64,000 nucleotides of DNA from assembly GCF_900129225.1 (NCBI RefSeq), contig NZ_FQUG01000004.1, forward strand, positions 62,001 to 126,000, given 5' to 3'. This document shows, in pieces, positions 41,560-51,439 of this stretch. This DNA is from Schwartzia succinivorans DSM 10502. GTDB lineage: Bacteria > Bacillota > Negativicutes > Selenomonadales > Selenomonadaceae. The stretch's first letter is position 1. Every line of letters starts with the position of its first letter. Made by a program: the position numbers and the translations under genes. The notes below the pieces were generated by a model that was not told where the DNA came from, did no database searches, and was given only the letters and a program-made list of their open reading frames with translations.

Positions 41560-43262
41560 TATTTCCTTTTGCGAAAGGATTCCTTGCGGGCATAAGCATG
41601 CTCAATCATCTCTTCTGCGCTTGTGAGTGCAGCTTTGGATATATCCTTTCCTGATGCCATACGCGCAACCTCACGGATACGTTCATCTCTTGAAAGTTTT
41701 TTTACAGACGTTACTGTTTTTCCTTCATTTACTTCTTTGTACAGATGATAGTGCGCATCTGCCATACACGCAATCTGTGGAAGATGTGTAATACAAAGCA
41801 CCTGCTTAAAGAAACCAACCCATGCGATACGTTCCGCCACCATCTGGGCAGTTTCACCGCCGATACCGGTATCAATTTCATCAAAAACCATGCTTCCAAC
41901 CGAATCATCATTCTGGGCTGAAACAGTTTTAATTGCCAGCGCTATACGGGAAAGCTCTCCGCCTGAAGCCGTTTTTGCCAATGATTTTTCTTTTTCTCCT
42001 TCATTGGCAGAAAACTGAATCGACACCTCATCCAACCCGTTCAATGTCGGTTCTGATTCGGAAATCATGATTCTGAATTGAGAGCTTTGCATACCAAGAG
42101 CTTTAAGCTGGCGCTGTATTGATGATGAAAGCTTCTCCGCAGCGGTTTTTCTTTGCTCAGTAAGTTTATTTCCTTCATCCATGAGGCTGTCATGCAAAAC
42201 CTGTAGCTTTTGCTCATCTGCCTCGAGATTAGCATCAAAGTTTTCCATATCCTCAAGCTCTTGCCGGATTTTTTTCTGATACTGTAATACTTCTTCGACA
42301 GTGCTTCCATACTTTTTTCGAAGCTTGTCGATTTGATCCATACGATTTTGAATATCATCCAACCGTTTAGGGTCAAAATCCAGAGCATCCTTATAATTAC
42401 GAACCGAATAGAATATATCCTGCAGCTGATAAGACGCATCCTCCAGGGGCTGCACCAGCTCGGACAATTGTTCCTCGAACCGCCCTGCCTGCTCCAGACA
42501 CTGACGCACACGTGCAACAGCTGAAAGAATACCCTCACTCTCCTCAGTTCCATCAAATAAGCAGTATGCCTTTTCAACATTTTCGGTGATTCTTTCAGAA
42601 TTCGATAATCTTTTTATATCAGCCTCTAACTCTACTTCCTCGCCTGCAGTCAGCTGAGCCTGCTCGATTTCCTGATCCTGCCAACGCAGCATATCAAGGC
42701 GTTCATTCAGATTAGCTGCTTTTTCCTTTTTTTCTTCAATCTCTGTTAAAAGCTCTTTCCATTTGCTGAATACCATTTCATAGCTTTTAAGCTGGTTATA
42801 AACCTTAGTATTGCTATGATCTACGATATATCTTTGATTATCCTGCTTAAGAATAGAAAGATTTTCATGCTGCCCGTGAATATCTACAAGAGCCTCTCCC
42901 AGACTTTTCAAAAAAGCAATTGTTACATGGCATCCATTTACCAATATACTGTTTTTCCCCTTGGTCGTATATTGTCTTGTAATTATCAGAGTGTCTTCAT
43001 CTGCATCAATTGCCTGTTCTGATAAAATTTCCTTTACATCCTTCTGTCCACTTATATCAAAAACAGCTTCAACCCGAAGCCATTCACATCCTGTGCGGAT
43101 AAAGTCTCCGGTAAGCCGTCTGCCTAATACCGCTCCAAGCGCGTCAATCAGGATTGATTTACCGGCGCCTGTTTCACCTGTAAGAATATTAAGCCCTGCA
43201 GAAAATTCTATTTCTACATGCTCAAGCAAAGCGAAGTTCCATACAGTTAAAGTCTTGAGCAT
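41559..43262 (-). CDS. recN: DNA repair protein RecN
   Basis: SMC-like ATPase acting at double-strand breaks. Walker A is GETGAGKSILIDALG near the N-terminus. Two long coiled-coil arms fill the middle (about residues 160-390). The C-terminal ATPase half has TASGGELSRIALAIK and VFDEIDTGIGGETAQMVA. The 567 residues are full length. The argR gene is immediately upstream, a classic Bacillota pair. Confidence 0.97.
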   Translation of the reverse strand: MLKTLTVWNFALLEHVEIEFSAGLNILTGETGAGKSILIDALGAVLGRRLTGDFIRTGCEWLRVEAVFDISGQKDVKEILSEQAIDADEDTLIITRQYTTKGKNSILVNGCHVTIAFLKSLGEALVDIHGQHENLSILKQDNQRYIVDHSNTKVYNQLKSYEMVFSKWKELLTEIEEKKEKAANLNERLDMLRWQDQEIEQAQLTAGEEVELEADIKRLSNSERITENVEKAYCLFDGTEESEGILSAVARVRQCLEQAGRFEEQLSELVQPLEDASYQLQDIFYSVRNYKDALDFDPKRLDDIQNRMDQIDKLRKKYGSTVEEVLQYQKKIRQELEDMENFDANLEADEQKLQVLHDSLMDEGNKLTEQRKTAAEKLSSSIQRQLKALGMQSSQFRIMISESEPTLNGLDEVSIQFSANEGEKEKSLAKTASGGELSRIALAIKTVSAQNDDSVGSMVFDEIDTGIGGETAQMVAERIAWVGFFKQVLCITHLPQIACMADAHYHLYKEVNEGKTVTSVKKLSRDERIREVARMASGKDISKAALTSAEEMIEHAYARKESFRKRK

Positions 43263-43274
43263 ATGCTCATCCCC

Positions 43275-43736
43275 TCACTTAAACATGGTTTTCATTTTAT
43301 CAGCAATAGCAGGCGCTGCTTCCTTGGGCTTCACCACAACCAGAATATTATCGTCACCGGCTAAGGTTCCAATAATTTCAGGCCACGACGCGCCATCAAT
43401 GGTGGAAGCCACCGCATTTGCTGTTCCCGGCAGTGTCTTCAGCACAATAATATTTTCGCTGTAATCAACACTGGTAACCGAGTCATGAAACATGCGCTCC
43501 ATACGGTCTTTGGAGAAAAACGGCTTGTTATCCTTCGGGAACGCGTATCTATACCTTCCGTCTCCGGTTGGAATTTTAATGAGCATCAGCTCTTTAATAT
43601 CCCTTGATACGGTAGCCTGGGTAACCGCTATATGATGCGCACGCAGTGAAGCCGCAAGCTCCTCCTGCGTTTCGATAATTTCAGTCTCAATAATTTCCTT
43701 AATCCTTGCCTGACGTGCCGACTTCAACCATCTCAC
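43275..43736 (-). CDS. argR: Arginine repressor ArgR/AhrC
   Basis: Hexameric arginine-sensing regulator. The N-terminal winged helix-turn-helix (ARIKEIIETEIIETQEELAA, ATVSRDIKELMLIK) precedes the C-terminal oligomerisation and arginine-binding domain (LPGTANAVASTIDG, EIIGTLAGDDNILVV). The 153 residues are standard. No arginine genes lie in the window, so its targets are elsewhere. The gene lies 7 bp from nadK and 12 bp from recN. Confidence 0.95.
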   Translation of the reverse strand: MRWLKSARQARIKEIIETEIIETQEELAASLRAHHIAVTQATVSRDIKELMLIKIPTGDGRYRYAFPKDNKPFFSKDRMERMFHDSVTSVDYSENIIVLKTLPGTANAVASTIDGASWPEIIGTLAGDDNILVVVKPKEAAPAIADKMKTMFK

Positions 43737-43743
43737 CTCTTAA

Positions 43744-44598
43744 CTACGCATTATACAAAAGCTTCGTACGTATTGTCTGATAATAGTTTTTGTCATCAAA
43801 CTTGACAATTTTGGCAGGAAGCGGTGCCTTACGGACTATAACCGTATCTCCCGGTTTAATTTTAAAGGTTTCCTGACCGTCAAATGTCACAATTATATCC
43901 TGATGAAACGCGGCTACATTTATTTTTACCTCATCATTTTCATCAATGACCATCGGACGCGCATTAAAAGTATGCGGGCATATAGGTGTCAGAAGCAATA
44001 CCTTTATTTTAGGATTTATCAAAGGGCCGCCTGCAGAAAGTGAATACGCGGTAGAACCTGTGGCAGTGGAAACAATGAGTCCATCAGCCTTATAATCCAT
44101 AACCCTGCAGCCGTCAACCATCAAACCAAGATGAAGCATTCTTGCCGCGCCGCTTTTTGTAACAACAACATCATTTATCGCATGTCCCAAAAAACGCTCA
44201 TCATCTTCTCCGCTCTTTACAAAACCCGACACAAGCATACGTTCCTCAATATAATACTGCCCCTGCATAATTTTTTCTAATTTGCTTTCAATTTCAGGAA
44301 GTTCAATATCAGCCAAAAAGCCGAACGTACCGATATTTATTCCGCAAACAGGGATATCACGTTCGTAAAGACGTCTGCAGATACCAAGCAGCGTACCGTC
44401 TCCACCAATCGACAGTGCCATATCTATAGGGTGATTTTCAATGTCTTCAACCCCGTATTTTCCATAATCAAAAAAATTTGCTCCATCCATAGGCATTAGA
44501 ATTTTAACATCCTTGTCATGATAAAAATCGACAATACGCTTTAACACCATGGGAGCATTCTCTTTGTCAATGTTTGGAAAAACTGCTACATTCAACAT
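43744..44598 (-). CDS. nadK: NAD kinase
   Basis: Phosphorylates NAD to NADP. The GGDGTLLG motif (SIGGDGTLLGICRRLY) and the downstream NDVVVTKSGAARML and GLIVSTATGSTAYSLSAGGP blocks define the family. At 284 residues it has normal length. It lies between tlyA and argR, as in many Bacillota. Confidence 0.96.
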   Translation of the reverse strand: MLNVAVFPNIDKENAPMVLKRIVDFYHDKDVKILMPMDGANFFDYGKYGVEDIENHPIDMALSIGGDGTLLGICRRLYERDIPVCGINIGTFGFLADIELPEIESKLEKIMQGQYYIEERMLVSGFVKSGEDDERFLGHAINDVVVTKSGAARMLHLGLMVDGCRVMDYKADGLIVSTATGSTAYSLSAGGPLINPKIKVLLLTPICPHTFNARPMVIDENDEVKINVAAFHQDIIVTFDGQETFKIKPGDTVIVRKAPLPAKIVKFDDKNYYQTIRTKLLYNA

Positions 44599-44610
44599 TT
44601 TACTCTCTCC

Positions 44611-45414
44611 TCAATGATCAAGTGTCTTATGTGCCTCACTGACGACATCCTTGATTTGAATATCTCCTTCTTCTGACTCCGAATTATTCGAAGCCCACAT
44701 CAGATATTCAATATTTCCTTCCGGACCTTTTACCGGAGAATAAGTCAATCCGCAAATAACAAATCCTATTTCCTTTGCGAAAGAGATAACCTCTTCAATT
44801 ACTTTTTCATGTATTTTCGGGTCTTTTACTACACCCTTTTTCCCAACATTTTCACGTCCGGCTTCAAACTGCGGCTTAATAAGCGCCACAAGCTCTCCCG
44901 CAGGCTTAAGCAATTCTTTTACAGGACCGAGTACCTTTGTAAGTGAGATAAACGCCACATCAATTGAAGCGAAATCAATCAGCTCACCAACATCCTCTTT
45001 AGTAACATAACGGACATTGGTACGTTCCATGTTTATAACCCGGGCATCCTGTCTGAGCTTCCACGCAAGCTGTCCATATCCGACATCTATGGCATATACC
45101 TTCGAAGCGCCATTTTGTAAAGAACAGTCTGTAAATCCTCCGGTAGATGCTCCAATATCCGCCATAACCTTACCTTCGAGGATAATCGGAAATGTTTTCA
45201 GCGCCTTTTCCAGCTTAAGCCCACCGCGGCTGACATACGGAAGAGTATTCCCCAAAATACGTATTTCCGCATCAGGCTTTATCATAGTTCCGGCCTTATC
45301 AACCTTCTGCCCGTTTACAAGAACCAGGCCTTCCATTATCGTTATCTTTGCGCGTTCCCGGCTTTCTGCAAGATTTCTTTCTACCAATAAAACATCCAAA
45401 CGTTCTTTTGCCAT
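44611..45414 (-). CDS. tlyA: TlyA-family rRNA 2'-O-methyltransferase
   Basis: An N-terminal S4 domain (ERLDVLLVERNLAESRERAK) is fused to an FtsJ-like SAM methyltransferase with the SAM motif in GASTGGFTDCSLQNGA, a conserved Lys in LIKPQFEAGRENVGKKG and Asp in SIDVAFISL. TlyA enzymes methylate riboses of rRNA, and hemolysin is a historical name. The ATG at 45414 follows AGGGATTGATT and starts just past the dxs stop. Confidence 0.9.
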   Translation of the reverse strand: MAKERLDVLLVERNLAESRERAKITIMEGLVLVNGQKVDKAGTMIKPDAEIRILGNTLPYVSRGGLKLEKALKTFPIILEGKVMADIGASTGGFTDCSLQNGASKVYAIDVGYGQLAWKLRQDARVINMERTNVRYVTKEDVGELIDFASIDVAFISLTKVLGPVKELLKPAGELVALIKPQFEAGRENVGKKGVVKDPKIHEKVIEEVISFAKEIGFVICGLTYSPVKGPEGNIEYLMWASNNSESEEGDIQIKDVVSEAHKTLDH

Positions 45415-45416
45415 AA

Positions 45417-47288
45417 TCAATCCCTATTCAACATATCATTTATCTTTTCAGACATCTGCTCAGGAGTCAGTCCGCACTGCTCCCTAAGCTCACTCTGTGT
45501 TCCCTGCTCAATAAATTCATCCGGTATTCCAAAACGTAAAACCGGAATGCTTCGGCCTTCGTCAGCCAATAACTCAACTACAGCAGAACCAAATCCACCG
45601 TTCAGGACATTCTCCTCCATAGTCACAACTGCTTCCATCTTGTCAGCCACCTGCAAAATACACTCTTTATCCAAAGGCTTTATAAAGCGCATGTTAACTA
45701 CAGTGCAATTTATTCCGCGCTTCAAAAGAAGCTCTGCGGTCTTGCAGGCAGCAGACACCATTGTTCCCACAGCCAGAATCGCAATACTTCCCCCGTCCCG
45801 AATAACTTCCGCTTTTCCAATCTCCAGCTCATTGAAATCACTGTCCAAAGGAACTCCGATTCCTTCACCGCGCGGATAACGAACAGCAGCCGGTCCTTCA
45901 TAATTCACGGCTGTGTAAAGCATGTGGCGAAGTTCGTTTTCATCCTTTGGTGCCATTACTACCATTCCCGGCATAGTACGAAGATATGACAAATCAAACG
46001 CGCCATGATGCGTAGCTCCGTCTGCACCAACAAGTCCTGCTCTGTCCAGGCACAACGTAACGGGAAGGTTCTGCAGACATACGTCATGCATCAGCTGATC
46101 ATACGAACGCTGCGCAAAGGAAGAATAAATCGCCACGACAGGGTGTATTCCTGCAGTTGCCATACCTGCAGCCAGTGTGACCGCATGTTCCTCAGCAATA
46201 CCTACATCAAAATAACGTTCAGGATAAAGCTCAGAGAAGCGCTTCAACCCTGTTCCTTCCGGCATAGCTGCCGTAATAGCTGCTATACGGGTATTTTTCT
46301 CAGCCAAGGTAACTATTGCATCACTGAATACCGATGTATATGTTGGCGGCTTTCCGCTCGCCTTAATCACCTTGCCGCTTGGAATATCAAACTTTCCTAC
46401 GCCGTGAAATTTATCAGGCTGAAGCTCTGCAGGGAGATAGCCCTTTCCCTTTTTTGTATGAACATGCACTAAAACAGGTCCGTCAACAAGACGTACCCTT
46501 TCAAAGACATCCTTCATAGCAGCAATATTATGTCCATCAATAGGGCCTACGTAGACAAAACCCATTTCCTCAAAAATTTCGCCGGGAACTAAAACTGCTC
46601 TCATTCCATCTTTAAGATACTCTGCAGTTTTTACTACCGTATCACCTATATGCGGAATGCTCCTCAAAAAACCTTTTAAATCTTCCTTCACCTGTCTGTA
46701 CTGCGGAGCAACACGAATTTTTGACAAATACTCTGACATAGCACCGACATTACAGTCAATACTCATGCCATTATCATTGAGTACAACAATTAAATTCTTC
46801 TTCAAATCACCGGCATGATTTAATGCCTCAAAGGCTTCCCCGCCGGTCATTGCTCCGTCACCGATTACAGCAATAACATGCTCACCGCGGCCCAGAATAT
46901 CGCGTGCAGCTGCCATTCCCAGCGCTCCCGAAATGGACGTGCTTGCATGTCCTACACCAAAAGCATCATAAGCGGATTCTTTGCGGCATGGGAAACCTGT
47001 AATGCCGCCCTTTTGCCGAAGCTTTTTAAACTGTTCCCTGCGTCCTGTAAGAATTTTATGGGCATAAGCCTGATGCCCTACATCCCAAACCACCTTATCA
47101 ACAGGAAGGTGAAACGTACTGTATAAAGCAAGTGTCAATTCAACTGCACCAAGACTGGGTGCAAGATGTCCGCCTGTTTGTGATACCGTCTTTATAATAT
47201 ATTCTCTTAATTCGCCCGCAAGCTGTTCTAACTGGTCTATATTTAAAGTATGTAACTGTTCCGGTTTATCTATATATTCGAGCAGCAT
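45417..47288 (-). CDS. dxs: 1-deoxy-D-xylulose-5-phosphate synthase
   Basis: Thiamine-diphosphate enzyme starting the MEP pathway whose last step, ispH, is at the other end of the window. The ThDP-binding motif is in VIGDGAMTGGEAFEALNHAG. The pyrimidine-binding half has GIAEEHAVTLAAGMA, and the C-terminal transketolase domain is complete. The 623 residues are normal. It lies directly downstream of ispA. Confidence 0.97.
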   Translation of the reverse strand: MLLEYIDKPEQLHTLNIDQLEQLAGELREYIIKTVSQTGGHLAPSLGAVELTLALYSTFHLPVDKVVWDVGHQAYAHKILTGRREQFKKLRQKGGITGFPCRKESAYDAFGVGHASTSISGALGMAAARDILGRGEHVIAVIGDGAMTGGEAFEALNHAGDLKKNLIVVLNDNGMSIDCNVGAMSEYLSKIRVAPQYRQVKEDLKGFLRSIPHIGDTVVKTAEYLKDGMRAVLVPGEIFEEMGFVYVGPIDGHNIAAMKDVFERVRLVDGPVLVHVHTKKGKGYLPAELQPDKFHGVGKFDIPSGKVIKASGKPPTYTSVFSDAIVTLAEKNTRIAAITAAMPEGTGLKRFSELYPERYFDVGIAEEHAVTLAAGMATAGIHPVVAIYSSFAQRSYDQLMHDVCLQNLPVTLCLDRAGLVGADGATHHGAFDLSYLRTMPGMVVMAPKDENELRHMLYTAVNYEGPAAVRYPRGEGIGVPLDSDFNELEIGKAEVIRDGGSIAILAVGTMVSAACKTAELLLKRGINCTVVNMRFIKPLDKECILQVADKMEAVVTMEENVLNGGFGSAVVELLADEGRSIPVLRFGIPDEFIEQGTQSELREQCGLTPEQMSEKINDMLNRD

Positions 47289-47307
47289 AACATAATCTTC
47301 CGTTCCG

Positions 47308-48183
47308 TTATTTTTTTCTTGAAATCAAAAACTCAACCAATTCCTTGAGAAACCACGCTTTATCTCCGAAAGGTTCAAGTGCAAGCACGGCCTCATCCAC
47401 AGCATCCTTAGCAAGCTGTCTTGCATTTTCCAACGAAGTAAGCGTGACATACGTCGACTTATGATTTCTTTCATCACTTCCGACCGGCTTTCCTATTTCG
47501 TTTTCATCACCGATAACATCCAAAATATCATCAGTAATCTGAAAAGCAAGTCCAAATGCCTCTGCGTAGCGTGTCAGAGCATTTAATTCTGTTTCACCTG
47601 CACCTGCCAGTATAGCACCTGAACGAATCGCCGCACGGAACAATGCACCGGTTTTACCCATATGCATTTTGCGAAGCTCATCCATCGTAATGCTCTTGCC
47701 CTCTGACTCCATGTCAATTGCCTGACCGCCGACCATACCATCAGGGCCCGCTGCCTGACTAATTTCACGTATTACACGGCAAAGTGTTTCAGAGTCAGCC
47801 TTCTGCCGGAGGATTACCTCAAACGCCAGTGTCAGCAGCGCATCACCTGCCAGAGTCGCAATACCTGCACCATACACCTTGTGATTTGTAAGCTTTCCTC
47901 TGCGATAATCATCATTATCCATAGCAGGAAGGTCATCATGGATTAAAGAATATGTGTGTATCATTTCGAGTGCACATGCAGCATGAATATAGTCCTCACC
48001 ACGGCCGCCCACAGCCTCTGCAGCTTCCATGAGAAGAACAGGCCGAAGCCTCTTGCCTCCTGCCATAAGACTGTATCGCATGGACTCTGCGAGCGTCTTA
48101 TCCAACGCATTTTCAAGATTCAATTCCCTTTCGAGTTCAGATTCCAAAAGTGCACGCTTTGCAGCCCACTCTTCTTTCAACAT
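47308..48183 (-). CDS. ispA: Polyprenyl (farnesyl/geranyl) diphosphate synthase
   Basis: Short-chain prenyl transferase elongating IPP/DMAPP. The first Asp-rich motif is in YSLIHDDLPAMDNDDYRRG and the second in FQITDDILDVIGDENE. Small residues before the first motif are consistent with a C15 product. The length of 291 residues is standard. It forms an xseB-ispA-dxs-tlyA cluster found widely in Bacillota. Confidence 0.94.
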   Translation of the reverse strand: MLKEEWAAKRALLESELERELNLENALDKTLAESMRYSLMAGGKRLRPVLLMEAAEAVGGRGEDYIHAACALEMIHTYSLIHDDLPAMDNDDYRRGKLTNHKVYGAGIATLAGDALLTLAFEVILRQKADSETLCRVIREISQAAGPDGMVGGQAIDMESEGKSITMDELRKMHMGKTGALFRAAIRSGAILAGAGETELNALTRYAEAFGLAFQITDDILDVIGDENEIGKPVGSDERNHKSTYVTLTSLENARQLAKDAVDEAVLALEPFGDKAWFLKELVEFLISRKK

Positions 48184-48188
48184 CAGAT

Positions 48189-48428
48189 TTAATCCCCTTC
48201 TATTTTGAGTTCAAGTTCCTGTACTGTATTTTTTTCTTTCTTCACCATAAGATCCATTGCCTTCTCGGCACGTTCCAGTGATTTCATACATTTCTGAGAG
48301 AGAATAACACCTCTGCTGTACTTCTCCATTAATTCTGCAAGCTCAGGCTCCTGATTTTCCATTTCCTGCACAATACTTTCAAGTTCTTCCAAAGCCTCCT
48401 CAAATGAAGGTTCTTTTGCTTTAGCCAT
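48189..48428 (-). CDS. xseB: Exodeoxyribonuclease VII small subunit
   Basis: A 79-residue helical subunit with the family pattern FEEALEELESIVQEMENQEP followed by ELAELMEKYSRGV. It binds the coiled-coil arm of XseA. Its start overlaps the xseA stop by 8 bp, matching the many-to-one subunit ratio through coupled translation. Confidence 0.95.
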   Translation of the reverse strand: MAKAKEPSFEEALEELESIVQEMENQEPELAELMEKYSRGVILSQKCMKSLERAEKAMDLMVKKEKNTVQELELKIEGD

Positions 48429-49629
48429 GCTTTCCCTCCTGACCTACAGATTCAACAATGCTCGTAAATGTACCATCCACCAGCGTTATTTTCAACTTCA
48501 TATCATTCTTTACCTGTGTAATCTTCCGAATGCTTTTCCCATTTGCATCCGAGATAAATCCATAACCGCGGCGCAGTACATGTACAGGACTCATGCTATC
48601 CAGCTGCTGCATAGCAAACTCCAGCCGATGCTTCTTTTTCTGCATGTATAATTCACGAATCTTTTCCAGACTTCCCTGCAGTTCTTTCAGCCGCTGAGTA
48701 CGAAGCTCAATCTGACGCATTGGTGCTTTAAATATCGGACTTGATAACGCCTTTGTAAGCCGCTGACGCTTCATATCCATCCAACGTTTTCGTACATTGT
48801 CCAATCTGGCTGCTATGCTGTCAACGTACTGTATCAGCTCATTCCGGTCTCTTACGGCAAGCTCTCCCGCCTGCGACGGAGTCGCAGCTCTGACATCTGC
48901 CGCAAAATCGCACAGTGTATAATCGGTCTCATGTCCAACAGCTGAAATAACAGGTATCTCAGAGTCCGCAACCGCTCTGACAATCTCCTCGACGTTAAAG
49001 GCCCACAAATCCTCCATTGAGCCTCCACCACGCCCGACAATCAAAACATCTACGGGATACTCACTGTTGAAGAAACGAATACCTTCAGAAATTTCCTTTG
49101 ATGCCATATCCCCCTGTACCTGCACCGGGTACAAAATAAGCTGTACAGAAGGTTCTCTTCTCTTTACAACCCGATAAATATCATGTAATACAGCTCCGGC
49201 CCGTGATGTAACCACACCTATCTTTTGCGGGAATTTAACCAGCGGCTTCTTTCTGCTTTCATCAAAAAGCCCTTCGTTTTTCAGCTTTTCCTTAAGCTGT
49301 TCGAAGGCAGCAGCCAAAGAGCCTTTTCCCTCAGGCATCATTGTTTCAGCGTATAACTGATATACCCCATCCCGCTCATAAACAGAAATACTTCCTGTCA
49401 CGACAACCTGCATGCCGTTTTGAGGTTCAAACAGAAGTCGTGCAGCATTATTCCTGAACATTACACATTTAAGGCTGGATTTATCGTCTTTAATCGAAAA
49501 ATAGCAGTGTCCCGACGGATATCTCTTGAAATTTGAAACCTCGCCGCGAACTGCCATATTTTGCAAAAGGCCCTGATGATCCAGCAATCCTTTTATAAAA
49601 TGATTTACTTCACTTACAGAATGAACCAT
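48421..49629 (-). CDS. xseA: Exodeoxyribonuclease VII large subunit
   Basis: Single-strand-specific exonuclease. An N-terminal OB fold (VRGEVSNFKRYPSGHCYFSI) precedes the catalytic domain (VVTSRAGAVLHDI, DVLIVGRGGGSMEDLWAFN, SAVGHETDYTLCDFAAD) and a C-terminal coiled coil. The ATG at 49629 has GGGGGTGCCTG upstream; the frame to 49647 is not used. At 402 residues it is slightly shorter than E. coli XseA but complete. Confidence 0.95.
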   Translation of the reverse strand: MVHSVSEVNHFIKGLLDHQGLLQNMAVRGEVSNFKRYPSGHCYFSIKDDKSSLKCVMFRNNAARLLFEPQNGMQVVVTGSISVYERDGVYQLYAETMMPEGKGSLAAAFEQLKEKLKNEGLFDESRKKPLVKFPQKIGVVTSRAGAVLHDIYRVVKRREPSVQLILYPVQVQGDMASKEISEGIRFFNSEYPVDVLIVGRGGGSMEDLWAFNVEEIVRAVADSEIPVISAVGHETDYTLCDFAADVRAATPSQAGELAVRDRNELIQYVDSIAARLDNVRKRWMDMKRQRLTKALSSPIFKAPMRQIELRTQRLKELQGSLEKIRELYMQKKKHRLEFAMQQLDSMSPVHVLRRGYGFISDANGKSIRKITQVKNDMKLKITLVDGTFTSIVESVGQEGKHG

Positions 49630-49650
49630 CAGGCACCCCCATATCATACG

Positions 49651-49684
49651 AAAAAGGCCAAGCCCTGTGCCTGGCCCTTTTTTA
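49651..49684 (-). terminator. Terminator between nusB and xseA
   Basis: GGCCA...TGGCC hairpin with A-run and T-run on both sides, placed immediately after the nusB stop. Partial readthrough is likely because the gene order continues. Confidence 0.7.
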
Positions 49685-50110
49685 TTATTTATCTACCATT
49701 GCACCCAACACACCGTTAACAAAACGAGCTGACTCATCTGTACCAAATTTCTTTGCAAGCTCTACCGCTTCATTAATTACGATTCCCGGTGTTACATCTT
49801 CAATATACTTCATCTCGTATACAGCAAGGCGTAAAATGCTGCGGTCAATAGCTGCCATGCGTGATATTTTCCAACCGTGCGATTTTTTCGAAATAATTTC
49901 ATCAATTGACTGCAATCCCGCTCTGACACCTTTAACCAAGGCCGCCGCGTATCCTTTGTCAATCTCTGAAACTTTCTTAAAATCACCAGCCTGCCATGAA
50001 GAATCCAGCGCCTCCTTTTGCGCCTTATCCTCGTTGTCCTGTGCAGGTTTTATCATATCCAGTTGAAAAAGTGCCTGCATCGCCGCTTCGCGAGCGTATC
50101 TACGACTCAT
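49685..50110 (-). CDS. nusB: Transcription antitermination protein NusB
   Basis: Helical NusB binds boxA RNA with NusE in rRNA antitermination. Family blocks: RRYAREAAMQALFQLD, ISRMAAIDRSILRLAVYEM, VVINEAVELAKKFG-type (here IVINEAVELAKKFGTDESAR) and FVNGVLG. The 141 residues are typical. It follows the Asp23 locus as in many Bacillota. Confidence 0.95.
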   Translation of the reverse strand: MSRRYAREAAMQALFQLDMIKPAQDNEDKAQKEALDSSWQAGDFKKVSEIDKGYAAALVKGVRAGLQSIDEIISKKSHGWKISRMAAIDRSILRLAVYEMKYIEDVTPGIVINEAVELAKKFGTDESARFVNGVLGAMVDK

Positions 50111-50158
50111 ACAATCCTTCTTTCCTTATCTTTTAATATGTCTTGAAAGACACATTAT

Positions 50159-50398
50159 TTACTTAAATGAATCATTACGGCTCCAATGGCTTCTTTCGTC
50201 CGCCCAAGCCGCACCGACCTTATCAAATTTACGTCCCAGCCAAAGTCCGGCTCCCGCGCAGAGCAGGACGAAAAGGACGCGCCATAGTCCGAATAAAAGT
50301 ATAAAGAGAGCAAACAAAACACCTACTACCGTTCCGATAAATGCTCCGCGCTGTTCGTCCCAAAGCATTTTAATAAAAGCAACTGCTTCCTCTTTCAT
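50159..50398 (-). CDS. DUF2273 family small membrane protein
   Basis: A 79-residue protein with two closely spaced membrane segments (GAFIGTVVGVLFALFILLFG and WRVLFVLLCAGAGLWLG). It belongs to the DUF2273 family, which almost always neighbours asp23 and amaP, as here. It likely takes part in the same envelope-associated complex. Confidence 0.88.
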   Translation of the reverse strand: MKEEAVAFIKMLWDEQRGAFIGTVVGVLFALFILLFGLWRVLFVLLCAGAGLWLGRKFDKVGAAWADERSHWSRNDSFK

Positions 50399-50416
50399 GA
50401 CACATTACGCCTCTTC

Positions 50417-50989
50417 TCAGACTACTCGTGGTCCTTTTGAAGGAGCACCTTTAACAAATTCCGAAATCTCCAGTTCAATATTGCAGGTCTTCAGCCCGAG
50501 GACTTTTTCTACATTGTCAATAATACTCTGACGTACCTCATCTGCTATTTCCGTTGCCTTATTTTCCTGACCAACGGCAAGCTTCAGCCGAACATCAAGC
50601 TCAGACATATCATCCTGGGTTTTCTTGGCCCAAACTTTCGATTTCACACTACGAACACCTGAAACAGAAAGCGCTGTTTTCTCAACCAGACTGCGAGCTG
50701 CTTCAACAGAAACAGAAACAGCACCGGTAACTCCCGACAGAAGCAGCATCTCACCACGAGTGCTTCCTTCACTGCTTCCGGATGACAATGCGCATCCCAA
50801 AATATGCACACTAAAGAAGAAAACAAACACAGCTGCCGCGATTGTTTCCCATCTTGATAAAGCAAACTTTATTTCGTTTAAAATCTCATTCATCGGCAGA
50901 ACATGCAGGCAAAGGGCAACAATGCCCAAAGACACAGCTGCAATCGCCAAGGAATAAATAAATAGCAAAAAACGGTTAAAATATCCCAT
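50417..50989 (-). CDS. amaP: Alkaline shock response membrane anchor protein AmaP
   Basis: AmaP anchors Asp23 to the membrane. Two membrane segments are in the N-terminal third (FLLFIYSLAIAAVSLGIVAL and TIAAAVFVFFFSVHILGCAL). They are followed by an Asp23-like cytoplasmic domain (VTGAVSVSVEAARSLVEKTA, VKSKVWAKKTQDDMSELDVR). The ATG at 50989 follows GAGGCATAGA. It lies between asp23 and DUF2273. Confidence 0.88.
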   Translation of the reverse strand: MGYFNRFLLFIYSLAIAAVSLGIVALCLHVLPMNEILNEIKFALSRWETIAAAVFVFFFSVHILGCALSSGSSEGSTRGEMLLLSGVTGAVSVSVEAARSLVEKTALSVSGVRSVKSKVWAKKTQDDMSELDVRLKLAVGQENKATEIADEVRQSIIDNVEKVLGLKTCNIELEISEFVKGAPSKGPRVV

Positions 50990-51006
50990 TCTATGCCTCA
51001 TTCATT

Positions 51007-51408
51007 TCAACGTACACGTACTTCTTCTTCTTCTTTTTCCGGTTCAGGGAAACCAACACCCTGTACATGAATGTTAACTTCAACAACGGAAAGACCTGTC
51101 ATGGTTTCAATTGCCTGTTTGACATTTTCCTGAACGGAAAGCGCAACATCAGGAATACGAACACCATACTTCACAATAATATAAAGGTCGATTGCTGCTT
51201 CCTTTTCGCCGACCTCAACCTTAACACCTTTGGCAAAATTCTTTTTTCCGAGCATTTCAGCAATTCCGCCCACCAGGCCGCCGCTCATACCTGCAATGCC
51301 ATCGACTTCAGTTGCTGCAAGTCCTGCGATGATGCTGACAACCTCGTCTGCAATACGAACCGCACCCAAAACACCTTTTTTGTCCAAGACTTTCGTATCC
51401 TCTGCCAT
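51007..51408 (-). CDS. asp23: Asp23/Gls24 family envelope stress response protein
   Basis: A 133-residue Asp23-domain protein: VRIADEVVSIIAGLAATEVD, GVKVEVGEKEAAIDLYIIVK and VQENVKQAIETMTGLSVVEV. In staphylococci Asp23 forms an AmaP-anchored submembrane scaffold. First gene of its operon, with a clear promoter upstream; GGGAGGG precedes the ATG. Confidence 0.92.
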   Translation of the reverse strand: MAEDTKVLDKKGVLGAVRIADEVVSIIAGLAATEVDGIAGMSGGLVGGIAEMLGKKNFAKGVKVEVGEKEAAIDLYIIVKYGVRIPDVALSVQENVKQAIETMTGLSVVEVNIHVQGVGFPEPEKEEEEVRVR

Positions 51409-51439
51409 TTAAGAACCCTCCCATAATGTATTTATTCTG